Part shown: positions 38,406 to 44,193 of the stretch, piece after piece | Position numbering within the stretch: position 1 is the first letter of the stretch | Layout of the letters: each line of letters starts with the position of its first letter | Source: Theodoxus fluviatilis | Taxonomy: Eukaryota; Mollusca; Gastropoda; Cycloneritida; Neritidae | Direction of reading: 5' to 3' | NCBI GenBank assembly: GCA_034096865.1 | Contig: JAWQFJ010001802.1 | Location: forward strand, 56,466-120,465 | DNA: 64,000 nucleotides | Translations under genes and position numbers: made by a program | The notes under the pieces: model-generated | The model's input: only the letters and a program-made list of their open reading frames with translations | Database searches by the model: none | What the model was told of the DNA's origin: nothing

Positions 38406-38909
38406 CACAGTGTGTCTCTTTCTCGTCTCGTACTCTGCATACTTGAAGGATGGTAAGGCGAAAACTTGTCAATTAAGAATTTGAATCACAATCAGCTCGT
38501 GCATTGTCGTAATATTATTGTAGAAAAAAAAAACAGATATGTAGAGCCATGTTCAAACCACATGCAGCAGTGTTTACACTGGTTTGATAATTCCCTGGAC
38601 AGAGTTTGTTTCATTTGAATTTTGGTACCTCAGTTGGGATTTTCTTACTCTGAGAAGATATCAATGGTTTGTGACTGTGAGAAAGAAAGGGGGAAAAAGC
38701 TTGCAACTGAACATATACTCAACGACCATGTACAGTTAACCCATTGTATTTCAGGCTCTTCCTATTGTCTGAAGAACATGCGGAATGAAGAGGCCCAGCT
38801 TTTCTATGTGCAGCTACTGAATGATGAGAGCATGGGAACACCAGGCAGTCCGGTTGACCAGTCTTCTTCCCTGGACAAACCAGGCACCTCTAGGGGCACT
38901 GACCAGTAG
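921..38909 (+). CDS. CENPC: CENP-C (Mif2-type centromere protein), left copy; 5' end outside window, cupin exons lost in an assembly gap
   Basis: CENP-C is the inner-kinetochore scaffold that ties CENP-A nucleosomes to the Mis12 complex. Exons chained by splice signals and phase: 921-1009, 6760-6896, 9574-9629, 10092-10180, 11781-11839, 12467-12594, 14303-14376, 17722-17837, 18581-20805, 22573-22626, 25966-27884, 28610-28675, 29182-29217, 32309-32443, 33793-33954, 34541-34678, 35921-35989, 37059-37166, 37722-37817, 38115-38194, then 38755-38909. All twenty junctions up to 38194 keep one open frame (about 1,945 codons). Diagnostic parts are two N-terminal Mif2-like motifs, a CENP-C motif with RRSKRVRV followed by LEWY, and a C-terminal cupin end with LKNMRNEEAQLFYVQLL. 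The gene is far longer than vertebrate CENP-C (under 1,000 residues) because of two giant low-complexity exons. The start codon lies upstream of the window. The 10-N gap at 38236 removes most of the cupin, so this copy is incomplete as assembled. Confidence 0.88.
1470..2577. mobile_element. piggyBac-like MITE copy A (TTAA target)
   Basis: TIR CCTTTAGAGCGCCGCC flanked by TTAA on both sides, about 1.1 kb. It is 5'-exon-like debris: on the minus strand short acidic stretches such as KLDSDENDSADFP followed by a GTAAGT can be read, and the pattern repeats twice. The second copy is at 12688. Confidence 0.75.
2804..3136 (+). pseudogene. TTF-type zinc-finger remnant of element 5, in-frame stop
   Basis: An ATG at 2804 opens a 110-codon frame interrupted once by TAG at 2990. 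The N-terminal half is lysine/glutamate-rich. The second half reads NLMFCTQCIRYG ... FVVGSDNFKLESIRFHEQSK, then HLW. This is the C-x2-C ... V-x-G-[ST]-x-N-F ... H-x(4)-H pattern of TTF-type fingers found at the start of many DNA transposon proteins. Confidence 0.55.
3166..5607 (+). repeat. Direct duplication A - HINE - A'
   Basis: Segment A (3166-3972) recurs as A' (4809-5607) with roughly ten differences by eye, and a HINE lies exactly between them. Both copies end with CAATAAAGTCATGTTG and CATTCAGTTTTT. A is probably the 3' part of element 5's transcript because it carries an AATAAA. Confidence 0.85.
3967..4808 (+). mobile_element. HINE/Helentron-like copy H2
   Basis: Complete copy of about 840 bp. 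The left end is TTTTTGACTCACATGCGAAG with a GACTCAC/GTGAGTC stem. A variable CCGT/CCGTCCGG microsatellite follows, then AT-rich body, about a dozen TCAAGGTCA or TGACCTTGA motifs, and the right end GCATGTGAGTC, a GGGCTTTGCCC hairpin and TTCTTGT. The right-hand GCATGTGAGTC is set about 20 nt in from the end while the left one is terminal, which is the asymmetric-TIR layout of Helentrons. Confidence 0.8.
5722..6604 (+). mobile_element. HINE/Helentron-like copy H3
   Basis: Complete copy with the same ends as H2, a longer CCGTCC microsatellite and one extra AAGGTCAAGGTCATAT unit near the right end. It lies just outside element 5. Confidence 0.85.
6760..6896 (+). CDS. CENPC: CENP-C exon (linker, basic end)
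   Basis: Phase 1 to 0, acceptor TGCCACCAG and donor AAG|GTTAGC. It encodes an acidic/serine stretch and then a proline-arginine rich end (PHPRRPELATTRRGHPAK). It sits between HINE copies ending at 6604 and starting at 7070. No domain is recognised; the open phase with both neighbours is the main support. Confidence 0.75.
7068..8136 (+). mobile_element. HINE/Helentron-like copy H4 with a Pif1-helicase remnant
   Basis: The left half is a diverged family member. The right half is replaced by a minus-strand helicase fragment (7671-8057) and a 29-bp triplicate (about 8012-8097) before the usual right end (GCATGTGAGTC ... GCCCTTCTTGT). Confidence 0.78.
7671..8057 (-). pseudogene. Pif1-type helicase fragment (Helitron RepHel remnant)
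   Basis: The 128-codon open stretch reads ELTEIMRQKEDCQFAQLL, NRVREGRHTEEDV, then SPVLHLYCKRKLVETHN. This order (E-[IL]-M-R-Q-x-D/E-D ... F-x-x-L-L-N-R-x-R-x-G-x-x-T ... H-L-x-x-x-x-x-V-x-x-x-N) is typical of the C-terminal part of Pif1-like helicases, including those of Helitrons. It lacks both the Walker motifs and the final motif, so it is inactive. It runs opposite to the strand on which the element's hairpin end is usually drawn. Confidence 0.7.
8171..8342. repeat. (TA)n and C/A homopolymer simple repeats
   Basis: TA dinucleotide run (8171-8211), then CA repeat, a C run and an A run (8294-8342). Low-complexity DNA between two HINE copies. Confidence 0.9.
8454..9548 (+). mobile_element. 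HINE/Helentron-like copy H5 (dimeric)
   Basis: After a diverged first unit, a second head-like segment (GTCACCCGTGTCGTCC, about 8934) restarts the body before the normal right end. The same two-headed form occurs in H9 and H11. Confidence 0.8.
9574..9629 (+). CDS. CENPC: CENP-C exon leading into the second Mif2 motif
   Basis: Phase 0 to 2, acceptor TTTCTTTCTAG, donor CG|GTGAGT. It encodes KTTLGKAFFVHPLQNDIG and the first two bases of the arginine that opens the next exon, giving G-R-R-T-G, as in the Mif2 N-terminal signature. It starts about 25 bp after the end of a HINE copy. Confidence 0.8.
10092..10180 (+). CDS. CENPC: CENP-C exon: second N-terminal Mif2/MIND-binding motif
   Basis: It has exactly the same length (89 nt) and phases (2 nt in from the previous exon, 1 nt out) as the exon at 921. 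It reads RTGKDIKAGKNIRKD then GFENFDDYWSES. The two motifs share R-T-G-K-x-I-K-x-G-K-x-I-R and E-N-F-D-D-Y-W-S, so this is a duplicated module rather than chance. Acceptor TTTGTAG, donor CAG|GTGAGT. Confidence 0.87.
10383..11236 (+). mobile_element. HINE/Helentron-like copy H6
   Basis: Complete single-unit copy, very similar to H2, in the CENP-C intron after 10180. Confidence 0.87.
11470..11696. mobile_element. Short TTAA-flanked MITE
   Basis: TIR CCCATTA[T/A]GACC, TTAA on both sides, 219-bp core with a repeated GACCGGATGCTA motif near the left end. It lies in a CENP-C intron and has no coding capacity. Confidence 0.7.
11781..11839 (+). CDS. CENPC: CENP-C exon (short linker)
   Basis: Phase 1 to 0, acceptor GCGTTCCAG, donor AAG|GTAGGT. 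It encodes DLSRMNAEAQSRGSLPSFTK, with no recognised domain. The preceding intron holds a TTAA-flanked MITE (11470-11696) and the following intron a CCCT/CCTC simple repeat. Confidence 0.75.
12000..12090. repeat. GTCT/CCCT simple repeat
   Basis: Pyrimidine-rich CTGT, CCGT and CCCT tetramer runs in the CENP-C intron after 11839. Confidence 0.85.
12467..12594 (+). CDS. CENPC: CENP-C exon (hydrophilic linker)
   Basis: Phase 0 to 2, acceptor GTACTGCAG (a second CAG follows, so the first codon may be skipped), donor AG|GTAAGC. It encodes a charged, Ser/Thr-rich stretch with an ATKARRRED basic patch. No domain is recognised. Confidence 0.75.
12688..13781. mobile_element. piggyBac-like MITE copy B (TTAA target)
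   Basis: Same TIR and interior as 1470-2577, with TTAA at 12688-12691 and 13778-13781. It lies in a CENP-C intron. The small plus-strand ORFs within it are not conserved between the two copies in length. Confidence 0.78.
14303..14376 (+). CDS. CENPC: CENP-C exon (linker) just before the 30-bp minisatellite
   Basis: Phase 2 to 1, acceptor CTGCTGCAG, donor ACAG|GTACGG. It encodes RDVEPVCGSHMSILSSQE then SQLSSQT. The 30-bp tandem array begins 44 bp after its donor, inside the following intron. Confidence 0.75.
14420..16920. repeat. 30-bp minisatellite, about 83 identical copies
   Basis: Unit of 30 bp containing TGTACTAAGTCCCCAG and CCTCTTGCTTGG. No variant unit is visible over 2.5 kb. It lies in the CENP-C intron between 14376 and 17722. 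Because 30 is a multiple of three, two forward frames stay open throughout (837 and 851 codons); these are not genes. Confidence 0.97.
16921..17721. other. CENP-C intron remainder after the minisatellite
   Basis: No repeats or ORFs supported; AT-rich single-copy-looking DNA. Confidence 0.5.
17722..17837 (+). CDS. CENPC: CENP-C exon (linker)
   Basis: Phase 1 to 0, acceptor CTTGGGCAG, donor ATT|GTGAGT. It encodes a polar stretch starting DSESSQEVTGTVKKRPSDAT and ending RQPEADGDI. It is the first exon after the minisatellite intron and keeps frame with the giant exon that follows. Confidence 0.75.
18581..20805 (+). CDS. CENPC: CENP-C giant exon 1: 741-codon acidic Ser/Thr-rich region with internal duplications
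   Basis: One uninterrupted exon of 2,225 nt, acceptor GTATTTCAG, donor AG|GTGAGG; reading on into the intron hits a stop at once. It starts EKDNTTDFYDGMMELECP and carries a basic patch KKRPKSFRKSLHF. About 76 codons (around 19046-19273 and 19274-19501) are repeated in tandem with almost no change. Near the end a degenerate motif K-S-S-x-x-x-L-x-K-T recurs about five times (around residues 555-680 of the exon). The rest is acidic low-complexity sequence, likely disordered and phosphorylatable; that role is inferred. Antisense ORFs over this exon are shadows. Confidence 0.82.
21980..22216 (+). mobile_element. SINE/LINE-like 3' end with (ATCC)n tail
   Basis: GTGATTCATAAGAGGCGAAT and then GTTGATAGGCCGTAAAACAC run into four CATC/ATCC units. 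The CGTAAAACACC plus short-repeat tail is typical of non-LTR 3' ends in molluscs. The 5' limit is not resolved; DNA back to about 21060 may belong to it. Confidence 0.45.
22573..22626 (+). CDS. CENPC: CENP-C short exon
   Basis: 54 nt, phase 2 to 2, acceptor TTCTTGCAG, donor CG|GTAATG. It encodes LSYALAEETDATDRKMP between two split arginines. It joins the two giant exons in frame. A 39-bp minisatellite begins about 110 bp after it. Confidence 0.72.
22735..23475. repeat. 39-bp minisatellite, about 19 copies
   Basis: Unit of 39 bp with GTGGGTGAAAGCAACACC and TTTACTACACTAGTGCTC. Variation is limited to a few units with TTC for TAC. It lies in the CENP-C intron after 22626. It is open on both strands because 39 is a multiple of three. 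Confidence 0.96.
23985..24224 (+). CDS. 79-residue ORF of element 3, unknown
   Basis: ATG in a CAACATGGCG context after a GC-rich leader, which looks like a real promoter-proximal start. It encodes a basic peptide beginning MASSSTSAEINNAKPKR and ending STAQMVKKN. No family is recognised. The reading frame ends just upstream of the nested HINE, so the peptide may be the N-terminus of a longer deleted product. Confidence 0.4.
   Translation: MASSSTSAEINNAKPKRFQRYIAAYKENKTDFRGSLSSSMLNNMMVAKANLRGSCYEQKFSQDFLKKAKSSTAQMVKKN
24270..25138 (+). mobile_element. HINE/Helentron-like copy H7, nested in element 3
   Basis: Complete single-unit copy with typical ends. It interrupts element 3 and so is the younger insertion. 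Confidence 0.87.
25466..25570. repeat. (TTC)n and (TTA)n microsatellites
   Basis: TTC-rich run followed by about 20 TTA units, inside element 3 near its right end. Confidence 0.92.
25966..27884 (+). CDS. CENPC: CENP-C giant exon 2: about 640 codons with AT-hooks
   Basis: 1,919 nt, acceptor ATGTTGTAG, donor CCAG|GTACGC. It is lysine-rich and strongly hydrophilic. Three AT-hook cores are visible: KRKRGRPKKLTEK (about 26371-26403) and the pair KRGRPQGKRGRPPKGGKK (about 26776-26829). A further basic patch (RGGRKRRRKGKGK, about 27420-27460) and RRRGRKTSS follow. AT-hooks bind the minor groove of AT-rich DNA and occur in some CENP-C proteins, so a direct centromeric-DNA contact is plausible but inferred. 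Several acidic serine clusters (DESEEEP, GESSAEK) separate the basic blocks. Confidence 0.82.
28610..28675 (+). CDS. CENPC: CENP-C short exon
   Basis: 66 nt, phase 1 to 1, acceptor GTCCTCTAG, donor ACAG|GTGAGT. It encodes TSDVTTPMTVPWSYRAEEQ. No domain is recognised; support is phase continuity and good splice signals. Confidence 0.7.
29182..29217 (+). CDS. CENPC: CENP-C 36-nt micro-exon
   Basis: Phase 1 to 1, acceptor TGATTCAG, donor TTG|GTGAGG. It encodes AVPVTSKRKVSV. Because it is 3n long it could be skipped without a frame change, so it is the least secure exon of the chain. A HINE starts 35 bp downstream. Confidence 0.6.
29252..30128 (+). mobile_element. HINE/Helentron-like copy H8
   Basis: Complete single-unit copy 35 bp downstream of the 36-nt CENP-C micro-exon. 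Confidence 0.87.
30129..32308. other. Intron stretch, unclassified repeat-like DNA
   Basis: Apart from the 100-bp triplicate there are no recognised ORFs, TIRs or LTR pair. The GC-rich part with GATGA-type simple sequence (about 30590-31350) differs in composition from the surrounding intron, which suggests inserted mobile DNA of unknown class. Confidence 0.4.
30761..31050. repeat. Three tandem units of about 100 bp
   Basis: The units start GGCTTTGGCAACAACACACA at about 30761, 30858 and 30962 and end with GACGTCTGTCAATAGAAT. They lie within an unclassified repeat-like stretch in a CENP-C intron. Confidence 0.8.
32309..32443 (+). CDS. CENPC: CENP-C exon (Arg/Gly-rich)
   Basis: 135 nt, phase 1 to 1, acceptor AATACAG, donor ACAG|GTGTGT. 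It encodes ESQRRKGRWAALPHVTPK, then SGVSFRRGSYFRPDATRG and a short Arg/Gly/Pro end. The basic-aromatic composition is unlike the giant exons, so it may be a nucleic-acid or histone contact; that is inference only. Confidence 0.72.
33793..33954 (+). CDS. CENPC: CENP-C exon (Gly/Lys-rich)
   Basis: 162 nt, phase 1 to 1, acceptor GACTACAG, donor GCTG|GTGGGT. It encodes a Gly/Ser-rich stretch with GGGKGGKGGKDKRRV. The following intron begins with GT-rich and poly-G sequence (about 33990-34110). Confidence 0.72.
33985..34115. repeat. GT microsatellite and poly-G runs
   Basis: GT-rich sequence followed by G runs of about 20 and then 9-10 bases in the CENP-C intron after 33954. It could form G-quadruplexes in the nontemplate strand. 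Confidence 0.85.
34541..34678 (+). CDS. CENPC: CENP-C exon (acidic)
   Basis: 138 nt, phase 1 to 1, acceptor GTTTTCCCAG, donor ATCA|GTGAGT. It encodes an acidic segment (DQQWDMEESESDSPVHYCE) and TPGLTLVPKAKI. A HINE copy fills most of the next intron. Confidence 0.75.
34742..35914 (+). mobile_element. HINE/Helentron-like copy H9 (dimeric); its end forms a splice acceptor
   Basis: Two-headed copy (second head near 35228). The left end has lost the G of GACTCAC. The right end GCCCTTCTTGT is followed six bases later by the AAAG| acceptor of the CENP-C exon at 35921. Confidence 0.82.
35921..35989 (+). CDS. CENPC: CENP-C exon with P-N-D-W-F motif; its acceptor abuts a HINE end
   Basis: 69 nt, phase 1 to 1, acceptor TTTAAAG, donor GTGG|GTGAGT. 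It encodes RKFTCYRCAVPNDWFYSS and VGGSV. The pyrimidine tract of the acceptor is the terminus of the HINE that ends at about 35914. The R...P-x-D-W-[aromatic] order recalls the vertebrate CENP-C central nucleosome-binding region, but the match is short and may be chance. Confidence 0.68.
35990..37058. other. CENP-C intron without recognised features
   Basis: It holds only a CCACCC-rich run (about 36630-36665) and GTAGT-type simple sequence (about 36945-37005). Confidence 0.6.
37059..37166 (+). CDS. CENPC: CENP-C exon: CENP-C signature motif (CENP-A nucleosome binding)
   Basis: 108 nt, phase 1 to 1, acceptor GGTTCCAG, donor TCAG|GTAGGC. It encodes PPGLRRSKRVRVQGLEWY followed by KNEQIVYGF. The family motif is R-R-S/T-x-R-x-R-x-x-P-x-x-[YF]-W...; the paired arginines contact the H2A/H2B acidic patch and the aromatic pair contacts the CENP-A C-terminus. 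Here the usual P is G and the aromatic order is W-Y rather than Y-W. This exon gives the strongest identification of the gene. Confidence 0.93.
37722..37817 (+). CDS. CENPC: CENP-C exon between signature motif and cupin
   Basis: 96 nt, phase 1 to 1, acceptor CATTGCAG, donor CTCA|GTACGT. It encodes GVFVESIQPSREAQYVAM, then a lysine/arginine cluster KKKKAARRRLLNFL. The right-arm copy (63755-63850) differs by one base, changing M to I. Confidence 0.85.
38115..38194 (+). CDS. CENPC: CENP-C exon preceding the cupin
   Basis: 80 nt, phase 1 to 0, acceptor CTGCTCAG, donor ATT|GTAAGT. It encodes RVEETVLGAGQAHHELIN and TWQLVGICI. The right-arm copy (63378-63457) differs at about four positions (E to K, H to P among them). 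The 10-N gap starts 41 bp after its donor. Confidence 0.75.
38236..38245. other. Assembly gap (10 N) hiding about 5.1 kb and three cupin exons
   Basis: The flanks match right-arm positions 63337 and 58220 in reverse orientation. The right arm has 5,116 bp between those points (58221-63336), including exons at 62937-63077, 62073-62248 and 60633-60723 that have no counterpart here. The gap is therefore not 10 bp; it is a placeholder. Confidence 0.9.
38755..38909 (+). CDS. CENPC: CENP-C terminal exon: end of cupin domain and tail, left copy
   Basis: Acceptor GTATTTCAG, stop TAG at 38907-38909. It encodes GSSYCLKNMRNEEAQLFY and VQLLNDE, then a Ser/Thr-rich tail ending RGTDQ. The first part matches the last strands of the CENP-C/Mif2 cupin (pattern G-N-x-Y-x-I-K-N-L-x-N-E-E-x-x-L-x-F-x-Q), the homodimerisation fold. 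An AATAAA lies at 39548. Confidence 0.9.
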
Positions 38910-39700
38910 CGAGGCATCTTGTTTGCAGGACTTGCACTTCTGCATTTGGTGCCATATGTGTGTGTGTGTGAGTGTGTCTGTGTGGTTGGGTGTGTGTCTG
39001 TGTGTGTGTGTCTGTGTGTGTGTGTGTGTGTCTATGTGTGTATGCACATTCGTACTTGTGTTTGTGTGTGTGTGTGCATTTGTGGTTGGGTGATAAGCCT
39101 GGTCACTCAGTGTTGGATTTCAACACTGATGGCTCTGTTTTACATTGTGTTCAGGTCTAAAAGTGCAGACAGTACTGAAGCCTAATGTAGACAGTGTGTT
39201 GGCAGTCAGCAGACTGCAGACTGGAGGGCAGGGGGAGTTGGCAGTATGTTTGGTTTGAATGGGTGTTGGCACACTCATGCACTGTAGTGAGCCTGTTGAC
39301 TTGGTCCTTGTGTGGCAAGATTTTTTTTGCATGGACAGCTCACTGGCGAAGTAGCAGAAGTTCATGGAATTTGTGCAAGTCATTTATGGTTGTTGTGAAA
39401 TCTGAAAATTATCACGCAAAGGCCAGCAGCTAATGTTTGTCAACAGAATTCAAGCTTGGCTAGCTAATGTTCAGAAATGGCATTTTCCTTATGCATTTAT
39501 TGCCTTTGACATATCATTATGTGATATGCAGTTCCTCATTTCAGTGAAATAAACGGTTCTTGTCAACTTAGTAGTTTGTGTAAATTTAAATTCATATTCA
39601 TGAACTTGACACAATTTTGCAAATAAAACTTTTTGTGATGTATATCAGCAGTAAGAACTTTATGTAAGATAAACAAGTAATTCAGTGAATAAATATGTTG
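38910..39700 (+). other. CENP-C 3' UTR, left copy, with poly(A) signals
   Basis: The sequence after the stop contains a GT-rich microsatellite (about 38957-39080) and an AATAAA at 39548-39553, with further AATAAA-type hexamers near 39621 and 39686. The same order is present in reverse in the right arm (TTTATT at 56955-56960). The exact cleavage site is not visible. Confidence 0.55.
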
Positions 39701-41718
39701 ATGTAAATGTCTTCATCATCACTTGGTTGACTTTGCAAGAAACTGGGAAGTGCGGTGGAAGCTTGCTGCTCCACACAGAAGTTCTGCATTGCAGCCTGGC
39801 CTCTTGTGGTCGGGAAGACAACCCTGGCATTTGCACGGAGTCTGGGGAGTGAGGAGTTTGCCATGTTCATGTATATTCTGTGTGTATATATGTATATATA
39901 CTGTATGTATAACAGGTATTTTGCCTGTACTGCAAGCACTGCCAGCGGAACTGCTCAAGAGTGCTTTGCAAATGAAACAAACAGTGGGGTCTCTAAAATG
40001 ATGTGGAAAACAGATTCCATCATAAGGTCCTGCCATTTCATAAATCTAAAATGTGCATCCTTGCTCCTTTCCCACTTGATCAGTGCATCAATGTCAGTCT
40101 GGCAGACCATTGTGCTCACATTTGCAACTGCGCTGTGTAATTCTACACTTGATTAGTGTTGCCAGAAGTACCATCTGGCATGAGTGAACTTTTGTAAGCA
40201 GCAATCCAGAACTCTTAATCCACCCCACACTCTGGGACACGCATCCTGATTTGTACAGGTGGCATTTGCAATCTTATTAGCTTGTCTCGCTTTGGTATGT
40301 GATGGATTTACTATTGAAGATAATCTGCCTCATCACAGTAGACCAGGAGTCCATGAGCAAATGCTGAAGAAATCCCCTGTGAAAACTGTACATGACAAAT
40401 TGTTGTCTTATTAGCTTGTCTCGCTTTGGTATGTGATGGATTTACTATTGAAGAAAATCTGCCTCATATCAGTAGACCAGGAGTCCATGAGCAAATGCTG
40501 AAGAAATCCCCTGTGAAAACTGTACATGACAAATTGTTGTCCATAACCTGAGAGACATGGGGAAAATATAGCAGAACTTGAATGGCAACTGACAGAATTG
40601 CTTATATTCTTGTCGCAAATCTCTCTATGCAGAGATGATAAAGTGTCTCTATGCAGAAAACAGTTCTCAAATACTGGCCTGTCTTGTTTCAGTTTTGGAG
40701 TGGCTGTGGCCAGCTTGTTTTCAGGTGCTTGCCTTGGCTAATTTGTGAGTGAGTACGTAGGAAGTGTGAGCCCTGTGTCTTGGAGCATGACTCTCAGGCT
40801 TGTGCCTGCTTATCCATACCTGATGCTTATTTGCTCTGTGTAAATACTGTGCAGCAGTAATAAGACAGGAAGAGGGGGTAAAAGGTTACCATGATGATTT
40901 ATTTGGCAGCTTATCTGTATGATAGAAATGTACTGACAGTTATCACAGACAATGTATTATGCTTGGAGAGAACAGCACTTACTCTATGCATGTAACTAGC
41001 TTTTGAAACAAATGAAATTAAAACAAAATTAAGCAAAATGGCAAATTCACTTGTTGAAACTTTGCTTTTTGTTCTGTCGGTTTCTTCCAACTAAACTACT
41101 ATCATTGACAAATTAATGATTAAAAAAACTAGCTACCAACCAAAGCATTACAAAGGAGAGAAAAAGGGACAGAGAGAGAGAGAAAGCAAGCACCTATAGT
41201 TTTGTTTCTCTACGTGTGGTTTATAAACTCAAATTGGGCCGTGTCCAGTCATGATGGCAGCAGTGAAGACGGGAAGAATGAGTTGGAAGGCAGTAGCCAG
41301 GAAAGACAGAAAAATGTCAGGTAACTGCAAAACTATCTATTCTGTGGAATTATCTATTTTGTTGCAAGATTGTTTCTTGTTTGTATTGGATAAAACATTA
41401 TTACAAAGCAACCTCTAGTGGCTTGTTTGTTATATTGAACATAAATTTGTCAAAACAAGTATATATTAGGTAGATAGTGTTATGAATGACAACAATCATA
41501 ACGGATAAAAGTGTATAGTCTGTTGTACTTAATGATTTTACATGTAATAGAGAAAGACAAATCCCTGATAAACAGCAGGCAATGTTGAAGATTGGAAGAG
41601 AGTAACAAAGCAGATGGATTACAACGAGAGATTTGTGCATTCAATGGAATCTGTAAGCATTGCTCATGATGAGATCAAGACGAGCATCATCGTTGATGGA
41701 TGAAATGAAAACATTCAT
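39700..41718. other. Intergenic DNA between CENP-C and the calcyphosine-like exon (left arm)
   Basis: Convergent 3' flanks. No coding region is supported; the small ORFs are not matched by conserved reading frames in the right arm (54817-56950). It contains the 134-bp tandem duplication. Confidence 0.6.
40273..40540. repeat. Tandem duplication of about 134 bp, left arm only
   Basis: The segment starting CTTATTAGCTTGTCTCGC occurs twice here but once in the right arm (about 56100-56235, complement). Confidence 0.85.
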
Positions 41719-41822
41719 TCAGTCCAGTCCATAAGCGTTCCTCATGATGAGATCAAAATAAGCATTGTTGTCGATGGAGGCACTAACTCCTGCGTAGTAG
41801 TTGTCAACTCTTCCTGAGAGAT
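41719..41822 (-). pseudogene. Calcyphosine-like terminal exon (left arm), frameshifted
   Basis: Mirror copy of 54712-54816 on the minus strand. The acceptor (CTTTGCAG) and the end (NAYGLD, stop) are kept, but one T is missing in the codon for F of E-E-F-D (GAGTTTGAC in the right copy, GAGTTGAC here). That shifts the frame after six codons. It could be a true frameshift, an allele, or a base-calling indel. The 3' near-repeat of the tail is at about 41640-41700. Confidence 0.65.
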
Positions 41823-44193
41823 CTGCAAAGGAGAAGTGCAGTTTCATCAGATGAGTTCATGGATGATGCAATCAGTCCCATGCAAAGGATTTCTGGAAAA
41901 TGTTCAGCCCATTACAAACATGCAGTGTCAGCATCATCTTTAATTATGGACTTGTAAGCACATGTTGCTCTTGCCAATTTTTTTTACATTCAAAGAATGA
42001 AAAAAGTAAGGCCATGGTCTTATGGATGCTTCATTAGTGATGCAATATTCTATAATATAAACTTGGCTTTCAAGGAATTTTAATATTATTTTCATTATTT
42101 CTAACAGGATGAACACTACAAAGATAAGAAAATAAAAATGGAGTTGGTCAGATTTGCAAGTTTCCTTTGCACTGAAAATTTAGCTTTCAGAGACTTCAAA
42201 CAAACCCGTTGATGCAGTCAGTAATATGCCAACATTTGATGTCCAGGTGTCCTTCAGACTTACTGTAACAGGTGGACTGCAGGTAACGTGTAAAACAAAA
42301 CTATAACCAAAGGAGGTAAATGAGGAGCCTCTTTACAGGGCAAGTACAAGCACATATATTGGACTTTAAATATGCATCGGGCATAAAACATAAAACACAA
42401 CTGCACAGGGTAGAATATAAACTCTGTTAAAAATTTGCACCTGTACTTGCCATTCATTTTAAAGCAACTCTTCATTTGTCACCTTTGTTTTGGTTCTGGG
42501 GTCCTTTCGCGATACACTTCCTTCCTTCCAGCCATTTCTGTGCCACACCAGTGATGAGGTGGGTTCGGTAATGAGTGTTCCTATTCAAACATGATTACTT
42601 AATTCAGAACAATGGGCCCTAGTTGAAAAACCAAAGATCATGCCCAATTTGTTGCAGACAGTCAGGGGTGGTGTGGAAATGGTGACAGAGGGGAATATGG
42701 GATGTAATTCATTTTTAGTAACAAAGGTAAAGGGCATCAACAGAGTGACTAGTACTTGATTTTTTTTCCCTCTGCATCACCACACCTGATACTTGCATTG
42801 CAGGGCAGAATGTGGTGGAAATGGTTGATTTACTGCAGGTTGTTTAAACATGTTAAAATGCCTTGCAGACACCTCCAATGAAAAGATACTTCAGAACCTA
42901 CAGTGTCACAGACACCTACAGTGTCACAGAAACCTACAGTGTCACAGACACCCAAGCAAAACCTGTCCGCTTGGTTTATCACGTCTTGCATGTTTCTGAA
43001 CTGACCATGATTACAGCAACTGGATTCTTATGTGATGTTTACATTGTGCAGTAGAGAAACACTCATAGATACATGGTAACCCAATGCTTTCAGGGAAACA
43101 GAGACTGCTTGTCAACTCCTGAGAAGTCAAACCATAAGCTATAGATGGTGGGATAGATGTCTCCTCTAAATGGTGTGTCCATTCTCTCCACTTTTGTCCG
43201 TCTCACTTTCTTCTCAAATATCCTCCCATGTTGAACAAAGAATTGGATGATTTCTGTAAATTTGAATGATATTCTATCAGATTTAACCAGACCAATTTTC
43301 ACACATTCCTTCCACAGGAAGTTCAGGATGAATGACTTTGCCATCATCCAAACTACATTTTCAATGAAGATTTCATTTGGGTTTAATCAGAATTGAGTGG
43401 AATTGGTAAAATCTTCTGTTGTTACACAATGATCAAACTCTGCATCAAACATGCAGACTGTTACTACTAATTCCACTTCACTTTCCCACATGAAACTTGT
43501 GATGTTTGTGAGCTGAATGAAGTGTTAAACACTGAAGCCACTTTCCAATGCACAATCCCACACACAACTGAATCTAAATATGTTCTGCATACATGCTGAT
43601 ATCAATGAACATTCACACATAGGCACCAAGAAATGAGTACTAGTTATATCTTTTAAGATAACATAACCAATTTCTGAGGAACATCACCATATGGTGCACT
43701 AAAGCTTCCATCACGCAAGGCAGTCATGAGTGAAACTCCCATTCCACGTGTGTATGCTCTTACTGCAGGTTGTTTTTCTGCATGAGGCAGTCACAAGTGC
43801 ATCAACCATTCCTTGGATTAAGTGTGTCACCATGTCCTTTTTGGAGTGGCAGCCACATGTTAAGCAAAACACTTTTATTCCAAGTCACGCTGGAAAGAGC
43901 GGATGCCTCCTTCAACAGTGGACTGGCAAGCGGGGCTCAACAATCCAGTGACCCAGTCAAGAAGAGCACAATTGCTCTTGAAATGTTGGTTTCGTTGGAG
44001 CAGGGTTCTAAAAACCATCCTAGATTTCTAGATGAAGAGGTAATTCTGGAGGCTCAATTGTGCTCTGGGATGAGATTTATGGCCTACTTCGTCAGCAAAG
44101 ACAAGCAAGCACTGATACCTCCTTCTGAATGTACTTGTAGTCATGCTGCAACAAGTCCAAGCAGACAGTGAGATACTGTGGGAACATTGGCAG
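41823..44193. other. Left-arm DNA upstream of the calcyphosine-like exon
   Basis: Expected to hold upstream calcyphosine exons on the minus strand, but no EF-hand loop (D-x-D-x-[DN]-G) is readable. The copy in the right arm (46214-54711 minus insertions) is equally silent. Confidence 0.5.
42897..42952. repeat. 18-bp triplicate, left arm (two copies in right arm)
   Basis: ACCTACAGTGTCACAGAC-type unit three times here; the right arm (about 50831-50873) has two. Confidence 0.85.

Larger units (their letters stand above)
37571..44193 (+). repeat. Left arm of a large inverted duplication
   Basis: The sequence from AAGCTTTTGGTCTTGAAGAC (37571) to GGGAACATTGGCAG (44193) recurs in reverse complement from 64000 back to 46214. 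It spans the 3' end of CENP-C, its 3' flank, the calcyphosine-like exon and flanking DNA. By eye the arms differ by a few percent in substitutions, plus indels. The outer limit of homology lies beyond the window's right end. Confidence 0.92.

Noticed and set aside
43090..43347. 85-codon minus-strand ORF (partly conserved at 50469-50747)
   Set aside because: Mirror sequence of the arms, interrupted by two transposons on the right; no recognised family or splice support.
43770..44171. 133-codon ORF present in both arms (46236-46637 on the minus strand)
   Set aside because: Differences between the arms are mostly amino-acid changing (V/A, Q/E, T/K, G/W), as expected for non-coding DNA; no domain recognised.
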